Part shown: positions 22,339 to 31,794 of the stretch, in pieces
Numbering within the stretch: position 1 is the first letter of the stretch
How the letters are laid out: the number at the start of each line of letters is the position of its first letter
NCBI GenBank assembly: GCA_030295235.1
Contig: AP026146.1
Span: 124,001 to 188,000, forward strand
Length of the DNA stretch: 64,000 bases
Source of the DNA: Fistulifera solaris
Lineage: Eukaryota; Bacillariophyta; Bacillariophyceae; Naviculales; Stauroneidaceae
Direction of reading: 5' to 3'
Notes under the pieces: model-generated
What the model saw: only the letters and a program-made list of their open reading frames with translations
The model's database searches: none
What the model was told of the DNA's origin: nothing
Made by a program: the position numbers and the translations under genes

Positions 22339-24189
22339 CACTCCTGTGAACCGTCGAGACAAAGAATCGTATCTTTCGTGTCACCTTTCGGCGGTGTCAC
22401 CGACGCCGGCAAATCCTCCTCTTCAAGACCGACGTTTGGTAAATTCATTACGCGCTGTCTCATCTTTCGGAACAAGCTTCCCTGCAACGGCTTCGTAAAA
22501 AAAATCCGCAAGCATTTCAGTTGTAGGGCAATACTCGACGCGAAGCTCCTTTCTCTTGATTCTGTCTGTCACAAAGAAATAGCGAATGTCGATGTGTCGA
22601 CTTCTTCTTCCGCTCGATGCCCTTCCGTTCCTTTCAAGCAAAATGGCGCTCTGGTTGTCCTGATAGACAACGTTGTCTGTCAGCCTCATACCCTGTGCTT
22701 CCAAAAAATTCCGAGTCCAAGTGATCAAGTGCATTCCGTCGTCAACGCCAACAAGCTCTGCTTCAGTCGAACTCTTCGTGTTAATTTTCTGTCGTGTCGA
22801 TCCGGAGATCGCGGACCCCTTCCCAAGTGACATGGTTACTCCAGTGTGACTTCGCATGTCATGGTGGACGGCAAAAGATGCATCAATCCACCATTGAATT
22901 CTGCAACAATCAGCCATTTCGAGGGTCAAAGGGAGTTTTGGTTCGCTCCGCAAATACCGAATGCATCGTGCCAATTTCTTCCAGTCGTCCACGTCCGGTT
23001 GTTTCACTCGTGTGGTCAAAAAGGCAACCGCTGTTTGTATGTCGATTCGCACCCGCTTGCAAAGATAAAGAAGTTTTGCAGTGAACCGATGAAACAGGTC
23101 CGCCTTCTCTGGTGGTAATTTCTCGGCCTCCGCATTGATTGTGAACAAATTTGCTGTTGCAGGGGTCACTGATATTCCATCAAAGTCGCTGGGAGCCTCG
23201 TTCAGCAGGTTTTCCACGTAATCATCCATTTTGAACTGCACCTTTCCGTCTTGTGAAAAATCCAGTGTCATGCCCAAATAATCATGAACATCTCCGCGTG
23301 TGGCGGTAACTGGTGCTTCGAGAGTCCCATACTTGTCATTGAACTTCGCTGCAATGTTGTCAAGCACTTCTTGGTCAGCGTGGGATATTTTCAAATCATC
23401 TACGTGCCAGCATATTGTGCATTGTTTTCCGTTTATCACTTTGTTCGCCACGCAACTGTCGTACTGGTTAATGACAAACCCCAGCTCATCAACCAGGAAT
23501 GATGAAATGTTTTTATAAAACAACAAAGCTGCTTGAAGCGTACCATACAGTGCCTTGGTCAGCTCCACATAAATCACGGGCTTTCCATTTTCAGTCACGA
23601 TGAATTTGCGGTACTTTTCCGGGTTCACTCGGGCAAGCAGTTCTGCCAAGGCTCCTTCCATCTTCATGTGTATCAATTCATCCATCTTGGAGTGCATGAA
23701 CGCACCCGGAATGTCAAGGGTCATTATTCGGCGTCTCTCAGAAGCATCAATCAGTGCCGTAAGGAACACTGACTCTGTTATTACAGTTGGCGAAGTTGTT
23801 TCTTGCTTGCTCTTGTAAAGTCGTTGGGGACGTCCATCAGCACATCCACGAGCCTTGATGCGACCACAGCGTTTCTGTTTCAGGTACATTAAGTATCGGA
23901 GCGCTTTTTTTAGTTGCTCTCTGCTTAAAGATTTCTTCTCTCGTGGTGCAATTGCATCCATGCGATCCAGTTGTCTCATTTCATCAACCACAGAGTCGGC
24001 GCCTTTCTTCCCAAAAACCTTGAGCCCGCGGTTGAGGGGCATCTGTTCAGTCAGAAACAATGATTCTGTCACAGCATCCATACTCTCTTTTAACGCGACT
24101 GGGTCTTGATCAGCCAGATATGCGTGGAGATGATCATAGCTCCAGCGGTTTTCTCGGTCGAAGGTTGATCCCATGGTTCCGCGGACCAT
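22339..24189 (-). CDS. Copia element 2 reverse transcriptase and RNase H
   Basis: The open frame starts in the acidic linker and runs through reverse transcriptase blocks: MTLDIPGAFMHSKM with a catalytic Asp, ELTKALYGTLQAA, and CWHVDDLKISH where the usual YVDD is HVDD. RNase H blocks follow: QWWIDASFAVHHDM, NTKSSTEAELVGVDD and YQDNQSAI. The expected copia C-terminal block ADFFTKPLQG is present only after removing one T from the run at 22497-22504 (AAAAAAAA on the plus strand). As written the frame reads ADFFYEAV and stops at 22423. The true end is probably inside the adjoining LTR. A polymerase with HVDD is common in this lineage, so activity is plausible. Confidence 0.82.
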
Positions 24190-25905
24190 ATCTTACGTCC
24201 ATTCCAGCGATGATTCGTTCAGCTTCACTCATGTCTGGCCCTTCACCTACTGATTTGGCTTGGGACTCGTCCTCTCCCACTCCTGTGCTTCCGTGAGAGT
24301 CATGGTCGTCCCCCACTCCTGTAATTTCGGGCGGTTCATACTCCACTCCTGTATTTTCGACAGAGTCGTCTTCTGCTTGATCCATATCATCAGCGTTTTC
24401 TGCGGGATCTATGTCTGCAGGCTCAAAGTCTTGTGCGCCATCGATCTCTTCATCATTGTCTGGTTCGCTTTGATCGCTTTGATAACCATCGTTGGGCACT
24501 CCTGCGATGGCAAAAGGCTGAGCAAACGGTGCAGGATCATCATCAGGAGCAAAATCATCGGACGCGTAAGAGGCAGATGAATCGGATGCCGAGGAGGAGT
24601 CATCGTTGTCAGGTGAGTAATCGGAGTCGTGATCATCATCAATTTCGTCAGGGTGATCAGGAAATTCGATACCGAGGCGGTTTGCAAATGTGAGTGTCTT
24701 GGGCATTTTTTGTTTGGCACCGAGCTTGTTTACCCGGTCAATCACATCATTGGGCATGTTAAGTGGTGTCCAGTATTGTCGGTGAAGTCTGCGGCCAGTG
24801 GTCAGGGATAGAAAATAGTGTCCGCCTTGCTCATTCCCAGTAGGACCAAGGCAGATGGCCCCGGTGGTGCGAGGGCGCATGTCCGGGCGTATGGGCCTCA
24901 TGTGTTTGGACGTAACTGCCAAACTCGCATTGAATATGCTTTTTGGCCGCCGAGGTGTTTGCCAGTGAGTAGATACCGTGGTGATAGTGTGTTTGACACC
25001 CCGTCCTTGTGCGGGAAAGCGTTTAGCCAGAAGACAGCATTACCAACTAGACGTGCAAGCATGAGCCTCGTGGGATACGGGTAAATGGCAAGAGATTGTA
25101 TCCACATCGCGACGCGATCTTTTACAGTTCGAATGAACCTCTCAATTTCCGGTACGTGTTCATCGCGTGATGTGAGGTTGAACGTTATTTTAGGAAAGTC
25201 CACCTCCAGAGGAGCAAATTCAAGGTCGGCATTAATGACGGTGACTCTGAAGCCACGCCGTTCATACAGTTTGATGACATGAGAGAGTGCATTCGATACT
25301 GTGGGAATCTCTCGGTTGTCAAGATCTTCGGCCGTCCCAAAATGTAAGTTCGCGCGAGGTGGTCACAAGAAAAGGCACTTTGTTGATGTGTAAGATGTCG
25401 ATGCCCAGCACCACGTCTCTATACTGATCAATAATATCAGATGGGACTCCATTAATCTCACTCGAACTTCGTGGTGGTGTGCGTGAATGGTCTTTCCATA
25501 CAGTGATCCCAGATTTGGACCAAAGATGTCATTGGCTGCACGGATGTCATCTCTGGATACGTCAAGATTTTTTATGAGGTTGTGATCCACTATTTCTTCG
25601 TATTGGCGGTCGGCTTGGGTACATCATGATGTTCTGAATCTGGCGTGCACGGACGGCAGCATTGTATGCTCGCTCGTTGTATCCCCGACATCTTTTGGCG
25701 CCACTGTCGTCACCATTGCCCAATCGTAACCTCTGTCTGCAGAACTATCTACCGCGTATAGCCCTTTTGCTGTCGGTTTGAAGAGAAGGGTCCCATGTCC
25801 AAGTTTCACGTGGAAAGCATTGTCAACAGCACTGTCGTAGCTCACATGATAGTATTTTTGGACTACGAACAGGGATAAGATGTTTGCAATCCCGCTGAGG
25901 ATCAT
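24134..25905 (-). pseudogene. Copia element 2 protease to integrase region
   Basis: In shifting frames are a protease-type segment (PMRVRCNAGVRVTNQKG, about 25950), GAG-pre-integrase (SGIANILSL, YYHVSYDSAVDNAFHV, about 25780-25900), a zinc/integrase piece (DHNLIKNLDVSRDDI, about 25560) and the integrase core tail (HVPEIERFIRTVKDRV, about 25130) with its catalytic Glu. A 262-residue acidic linker frame (24922-24134, Asp/Glu/Ser-rich, ending in INLRPRKPLEL) leads into reverse transcriptase. Breaks occur near 25300, 25620 and 25830. Confidence 0.65.
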
Positions 25906-26179
25906 ACCACACAGGCTCAGGGAACGAACCCAGATAGCCCTTTTGATTTGTCACACGGACTCCAGCATTACACCTTACTCGCATTGGCTGGTCCACTCTG
26001 TGAATACCATGCAACAGCTCCCCGCTGGAAATGAGGCACACTGTGGAGCAACTATCGAGAAGGAGCTGCGTCTTCGTTCCATTCCGTTGTGGTCAAGAAC
26101 TTGAAAGCATGAATCCAGCCTACCTACATAATCCATTGTATAGGCGGCAACTTCCTCACTATCATTATCCGCGCATTGT

Positions 26180-27323
26180 CTAGTAGGAACTGGGCATCAT
26201 CAGCTGACTCATCAGGTGCAGCGGGACCATTTCCACTGCTCCCATTGCTTTTACCTCCACTGCGACGCGACCGCGTCCACGTCCACCATTTGTTGCTGCT
26301 CGGTCACCACGTCCACGTCCGGTATTGCCCTCATTGTAGAAAGCAAGGCCACCTCCATCCTGCCGTCCGCGGTCTCTAGTACCCGATCGGTAGTTGACCA
26401 AGCAGTCGTAGGCAGCTCCGAGTGTCTGGGGGTACATTTGGGTCCCAAGCGTGAAGTTGTTCTCGATGCTGCGGAGTAGCTCACCATAGCGGTCTTGATC
26501 GCTGTTTACTAGGAAGCGGACAGCTAGGAACCGTTGTCGGATCTTACTCTTCGCTGCTGACAGTTCGGTTTCAGTTGGGTTTCCACCATCAGCTGCAGTC
26601 TCATCTAGCTCATCCTGAACCTTAGTCTGAGAATAGCCAACCTCTGTCCCTAGTCTCTCCAGGTTTGCCACGCACTCTCGGAATCTCTCATAGTATTCAT
26701 TGTTGGACATGTACCGGGTCTGCTTGCATTCCAATAGGCTGTTCTCGGCATTCACCCAGGAGTGGAATTCATACTGACGCGTCTGCCCGATTGTCATGCA
26801 GCTCCGAATGAGCTTCAGCAACTCAATCACATCGCTCATAGCACTAATTCTGTCCCAGCTCTCATGCGCCTCCATCCTGTTCCGCAGTGCTTGCGAACAT
26901 TGTCCTAACACCGCAGGAAACACCCGACTTGCGGCAGCCTCGCGCCGATTAAGCTTTTCAAGGTATGCATTCCGTGCCGTGCGCCATAACTCAAATTGGA
27001 CTCGATTATCAGAATCTATAGGCGGCTCAGGTTCAACCAGATCATCGGTAAGTTCTACCATTGCCACGCCGGTATTCTCCGGCATGAGGGTACTCCCTGC
27101 TGACAAATATGGCAAGTCGACGAGTTGTCTCTGTGTAAGTCTCTCTTCCTGATGTGACATCATACACGGCGCCCTCAAGTCCTTCGATTTAGCCTGTGAA
27201 TGTCCCTCCACGTCTGTTGGCCCGATTGCGGTTTCGATTGCGACGACCTTGGCCAGGCGGATTTTCATTTCCATCGCTTCGCGACTCGGTCTGGGGCTGC
27301 AGGCCCACCGCTGTTGCTCGACA
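26180..27323 (-). pseudogene. Copia element 2 gag
   Basis: The probable ATG is at about 27323 (MSSNSGGP). It is followed by an Arg/Asn-rich stretch (GRRNRNRNRANRRGG), then, after an in-frame TAA near 27195, GLEGAVYDVTSGRE and RRLAIFVSREYPHAGEY, and, in a further frame, a long capsid-like segment (VQFELWRTARNAYLEKL, GQCSQALRNRMEAH, NNEYYERFRECVANLE). It ends in a Gly/Arg-rich tail. This matches the Gag layout of diatom copia elements. The stop and one frame slip (near 27080) block a full product as read. Confidence 0.6.
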
Positions 27324-27362
27324 TGATTTTTTTTTAACAAAAAAGCTTTGTTGTTTCGCGAA

Positions 27363-27754
27363 TGTTGAAACCACAATTTCAGCAACGATAATCACGTCCA
27401 ATCAAGACAGCAATAGATATCGTTCAAAAAACCGAGTAAAGATAACTTTCGTTTTACTTTAGATTCGCGAAACAACAATGAGCATTTCATCCTCGTCTCG
27501 TGCGATGGCCGCTTGCATCTGCACACGGCGAGACTGACGTATTCCTCATCGTGTGGTTCCGAATCGCTATATTAACTAGTTCCCCTTCATGTCCCTTACG
27601 TTTGCCAAATTCGTGGTCACGACGGTTCAATTTCTTTTCGTATCGATGGCTGAGACGGAATTCTTTCAAAGTTCCGTGCGTCATCCGTGGGTGCACGTTT
27701 CGTCCGTCATGTCTCCGACGCCGGACGACTTTCCAGCCGTCTTCATTTCCAACA
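27363..27754 (-). repeat. 5' LTR of copia element 2
   Basis: 392 bases. The target duplicate GTTTG lies at 27755-27759. A frame inside this LTR is open and in phase with the downstream reductase gene, but there is no sign that it is coding. Confidence 0.92.
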
Positions 27755-27892
27755 GTTTGCCCTCATTCTCATCGGCAACTCATCGTTCGTGTCGTCCAGC
27801 GTTTCTCATTCTTTCATCATCGAGTTGCAAAAGTGCCACTTGCTCTCCTATCTCTCTTTTCCACGCGCTATACGATTCCATTCTATCCAAAA

Positions 27893-28795
27893 ATGGCTGC
27901 ATGGATAGGAATTCTCGTGGCGACTACCATTCTTCTCATTACTGTCTATCTCTATCAACTCGTCTCTCGACCATCCAAGATATTACCACTCGAAGATTTT
28001 GTGCAAGTTCCTTTGATTCGAAAAGAGATTTTATCGCATGATACACGTCGTTTTACCTTTGCCTTGCCCCGACCGGATGCTGTCCTAGGATTGCCAGTGG
28101 GTCAACATGTCGCCTTGCGCTTTCAACAAGCCGACGAAACATGGGTCCAACGCAGTTATACACCGACCCAACAATCGGTGCCGGGCGAATTTTCCCTCGT
28201 CATAAAAGTGTATTCACCGGCACCTCCTAAATTCCCCACCGGAGGAGCCTTGTCGCAACATTTGGATTCCTTGGCCATCGGAGATACTATTGGGATGAAA
28301 GGACCGAAAGGTCATATTGAGTGGTTGTCCTCCTCGAAAGGACAATTCTCGGTCAAGCCTTTGGGAAAACCACTCGAACAACGAACTTGTCAATATGTGG
28401 GCATGATGGCAGGAGGGACGGGAATTACTCCCATGCTGCAACTCTTGCATGCCATCTTTGCCGATCCGGACCCATCTTTGAAGGTTAAACTGATTTATGC
28501 GAATCAAACGGAAGATGATATTCTGGTACGACAGGAATTGGAGCATTTGCAACAGCAATATCCACAACATTTTTCATTGTGGTATACCTTGGATCGTCCA
28601 CCGACCCAGGGATGGAAGTACAGTACCGGATTTATTTCACCCGAAATGGTACAACAGCATTTGGTGTTTGCCGAGGATACCAACAAAACACAGACTCAAT
28701 TCTTCCTATGTGGCCCAGCACCCATGATCAAATTTGCTTGCTTACCAGCGTTGGAGCAAGCAGGCTACAACAAGGACAACTGGGTTATCTTTTAA
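27893..28795 (+). CDS. CYB5R: NADH-cytochrome b5 reductase, membrane anchored
   Basis: Single exon of 300 residues from the ATG at 27893. An N-terminal membrane anchor (about residues 4-23, GILVATTILLITVYLYQL) is followed by the flavin domain with QRSYTPTQ (FAD binding RxYT), GGALSQHLDSL and GPKGHIEW. The NADH domain has GMMAGGTGITPMLQLLH and FLCGPAPMIK, where the CGP triplet is typical of the family. Length is normal. It passes electrons from NADH to cytochrome b5 for lipid desaturation and related oxidations at the ER or mitochondrial outer membrane. The upstream frame is open back into a retrotransposon LTR that ends 138 bases before the ATG. The ATG was chosen because it gives the usual anchored N-terminus. 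Confidence 0.93.
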   Translation: MAAWIGILVATTILLITVYLYQLVSRPSKILPLEDFVQVPLIRKEILSHDTRRFTFALPRPDAVLGLPVGQHVALRFQQADETWVQRSYTPTQQSVPGEFSLVIKVYSPAPPKFPTGGALSQHLDSLAIGDTIGMKGPKGHIEWLSSSKGQFSVKPLGKPLEQRTCQYVGMMAGGTGITPMLQLLHAIFADPDPSLKVKLIYANQTEDDILVRQELEHLQQQYPQHFSLWYTLDRPPTQGWKYSTGFISPEMVQQHLVFAEDTNKTQTQFFLCGPAPMIKFACLPALEQAGYNKDNWVIF

Positions 28796-28918
28796 CACCA
28801 GAACAAGCAAAAGAAAAGACCTCTACAAACGTGATTACGGTGCAGCGAGATGTCCTTCCATGGACATTTGCGAATGAAGATTACTGTAACTATTTGTTTC
28901 TAATATACCCTCTACTGT

Positions 28919-31069
28919 TTACACACCCATTCGTTTGTCATCGGTCAATCGACTTTCGACACTCTCCTCTTCTTCACTACCACTGGCTGTATCAGGTATC
29001 CGTATATGCCACATGGGCTTCCGGGGACCGTACCATCGTATCAGTAACCCACTCATCAAAAGGGTTCCACCCACAAAAGTAGCCAAGATAACCCATGCAT
29101 GGATCATTAATTTGCGGTGTCGCTTGCTGTTAGCCGCTCTTGTCCCCGTTGTGTTGACCATACTGGAACGATCCTCCAACGTCATGTTGGCGCGCTCCAA
29201 TACGAGATCATCGAAAGAGTCGGTCACATTGGTTGGACTCGCGGAAGGAATCATGATGGCTGATGTTGGGGCTGTGGTAGATTCGGTATCGGGCGAAGAC
29301 GCGTGGAGGGTCGGTAGCGGTGAAACAATAGGAGAAACGGATGCAGGAGCAATGGAAGACAAATTGGGCTTATCCGGGCTGGGAATCTTTGCGCCTGGAG
29401 AAAAAGCTGGGGCCAACCCATCTGACTCGACATCAATCTCATAACATTCCACGTCTTTAAAGACTTCTTTGTAGATTGCAACATATTCTGCTTCCTCGAG
29501 AACGCCTGGAGGAGTCGTCGAGATAGAGTTGTTCGTAGAAACATCCACCATTCTTTCTCGAAATACATCGCCATGCACTCGAAAGTAAATTTCACGTTTC
29601 TCCATCTCATTCAGTAATCGCCGTTTGCCGCTTCTCGACCAAATATTTCCCCACTCATTTTCATTCGTTTTGTTCTTCTTCTTCTTCTTCCTTTTCCGCT
29701 TGTCTCTTCTCTTTTTGTCTTTTTTTGCCGCTGTTGCTGCTGCTACTTTTACTTCCTTTGCCGCTCTCACTGACATGGTCGCTCATTTCACTGCCCTTAC
29801 CACCCTTGCCACTTTTGCTGACTTTCTTGCTTTTCTTACTTGGACTATCTTTTTGATATGCTTGCATATCATTTTCTTATTTCCCGGTGTCGGCGTCGAT
29901 TCCTTGACCGGAGCCATTGTTGGGATCTGTGTCCGTGTCATCGTAGGTCTAATTGTTTGTGAAAGTTGGGTAGGAATCAAAGTGTCCGTTATTGTGGTAG
30001 GAGCCGCTGTCTTTTGGGACAACTGCGTCGGAATTAAGGTGCCCGGTGTGGTAGTAGGATTTGGCGTCTCCTGTAACGATGGCGTCGGAATCAAGGTGCC
30101 CGATGTGGTGGTAGGAGCTGGCGTTTCCTGTGACATTGGCATTGACGTTTCCGTCGTAGTGGTAGGAGCTGGAGTCCTCGACATTACGGGCATAGGAGTG
30201 GGACTCTCTGGGATGGCTGTGGACGGACTCGGAGCTGCTATGGGTGCTACGGTTGGACTAGGCGTTCCCGTATTGGGTGTTCTTGTTACAGCTGGTGCAA
30301 TCGATGGCGTCAATGTTGTCTCTGACGGGCTGCTAATTGGTGCTATTGTGGGGATGCCGGTTGTACCCGAGATTGGAGGCAATGATAAAGCAATGGAGGG
30401 TGATGGTGAAGAGGAACCTGTACTGTCAGCTGCGGGACAAAGATCGGCATGGGGGCCGACTTGTTCCGTCTTTTACAAAGCGTTGAGTACAGTAAAATGA
30501 GTGCGAATAGTGTTTAAACATCAAAACATTTAGACACTCACCAGCAAGGCCCACCCATTCGATGTACCGAAGAGGAGCACCGGATAATCCTCACAACTGC
30601 CAGTGTAAATAATGAGAGCAGAAAAAACAATAGTGCCTCCGTTCGCATTGACACCGATCATGCTCATCTGAAATGCCTTTGGTAGATCATTCATGTCCAA
30701 ATCATCCTGTTTATCGCTCACCGATGATATTGAAATGGTGGCTCCATTTTCATACCTCCCGGTCATCCGCTGTGAACCTACCACAGATTGTAAATTCTGT
30801 CCCAGTTCCGACACATCAATCAGAGTGACAAGTTCGGGGACCAAATCGGTGTCACTCGGATCATCAAATGGCACAATATTACATCGCGTCTCTTGTACTC
30901 CAGTGCCGTATCCACTATTGTCGTTGCATGTTCTGGAAAAGTCGAGCGTGATATCGTAGACGCGCGGAGAACAAACACAGGTAGAATTTTCAGATTGAGC
31001 TCGCGTCGGCTGAACCAAGAATACTGCGAACGCAACCCGCAGTCGAGATAGCCAATAGCGCGATCTCAT
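28919..31069 (-). CDS. Thr/Pro-rich single-span membrane glycoprotein
   Basis: Exon 1 (31069-30542) starts with a signal peptide (WLSRLRVAFAVFLVQPTRA) and encodes a 175-residue extracellular domain with several Cys (CVCSPRVYDITLDFSRTC). A 72-base intron (30541-30470) leads to exon 2 with long Pro/Thr repeats (units like TPAPTTT-GTLIPT), a Lys/Ser/Gly stretch (SKSGKGGKGS), a charged segment, then a membrane helix (HAWVILATFVGGTLLMSGLL) and a short acidic tail. The frame needs one base added at 29872-29875 and one removed at 29720-29726, both homopolymers; total is then about 692 residues. Architecture resembles the large diatom families of O-glycosylated surface or wall-associated proteins. 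Function unknown; treating it as one gene is an inference. Confidence 0.6.
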
Positions 31070-31794
31070 GTTGCCTGTTGCATGAATGACGGTGAAATGC
31101 CTTTTCACGCACTAAGGGATCATTTATGTGGTATGGGGGCGAACATGGAAGCAGTCCGGCGTTTTTGGTGGCCAAGTTGCGTGTTGTCGTTGCAACAGAC
31201 AAATTTTGTGAAGGTGAAAAAGTGCGGAAGTCTTGTGATGTGGAAAGTCTCGATTCTCGATCCTAACTATCGTAAGGAGAGTCGTAAGAGGAGTCATTCG
31301 ACGTCAGAAGACGTTTTGAAACTAATTGCGACATTTTATTGCAAATAGTAGCCTCCAAGAAGAACGGCACTACCAGGTACAGAAACTATCCTTCGTACTG
31401 TACATGGTTTTGAGTGTGCTTTGAATTGTTTGTTGACCTTGGTTTGTCGCCAGTCCGCCACCACCGCTCTCGCTCTTACAGTACTACGTAGTACGAGAGG
31501 CCAACGTAGAACGGAGATGCGAACGAAGAAGCAAGGGGCAAAAAGCATCGATGGCCTTCGTAGTCTTTTTCCGGTCACATGGATACGGATGCGAGTGTTG
31601 CTGCGGTGTTTTATATACTCCGCTATTTTAATTTTGAATTGAATTCAAACAAAAGTACGTTTCATCAAACGATCGACGTGCATCGGAACGATCTCTATAA
31701 ATACATTGCTGTGATTGGACCCCTAGAATCGAAGCGTGTTTCTGATACAAAGCGATAAATAGTTCCGGACACGAAACATTTTTGTTTGAGAATC
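31070..31794. other. Intergenic between divergent genes
   Basis: About 725 bases with no credible gene. It contains a perfect 14-base palindrome at 31481-31494 (listed separately) and several GTAC-rich tracts. Confidence 0.4.
31481..31494. repeat. Perfect palindrome GTACTACGTAGTAC
   Basis: A 14-base self-complementary site, about 300 bases upstream of the Zn2Cys6 gene. Similar TACTACGTA cores occur at 40412-40433. It may be a binding site for a dimeric regulator, or chance. Confidence 0.5.

Larger units (their letters stand above)
21947..27754 (-). mobile_element. Second Ty1/copia retrotransposon, LTRs apparently identical
   Basis: A 5.8-kb element on the minus strand with 392-base LTRs at both ends (TGTTG...CAACA) and the 5-bp target duplication GTTTG at 21942-21946 and 27755-27759. 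No difference between the LTRs was seen by eye, so insertion was recent. Reading from 27362 leftward, the order is Gag, protease, integrase, reverse transcriptase, RNase H. Gag has an in-frame TAA and a frame slip near its start, the protease/integrase part is broken several times, but a 588-residue reverse transcriptase/RNase H frame is open. It is unrelated in LTR sequence to the element in CDC20. Confidence 0.92.

Noticed and set aside
22084-22830. Plus-strand frame of 248 codons
   Set aside because: Antisense to the retrotransposon RNase H region and LTR, with no protein-like features.
27500-28795. 431-residue frame joining the LTR and cytochrome b5 reductase
   Set aside because: The first 131 codons are LTR sequence also present at the other end of the element; the reductase family starts at the ATG at 27893.
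29625-30500. 291-codon plus-strand frame rich in Gly and Val
   Set aside because: It is the complement of the Pro/Thr repeat region; complementing ACN/CCN repeats gives GGN/GTN codons.
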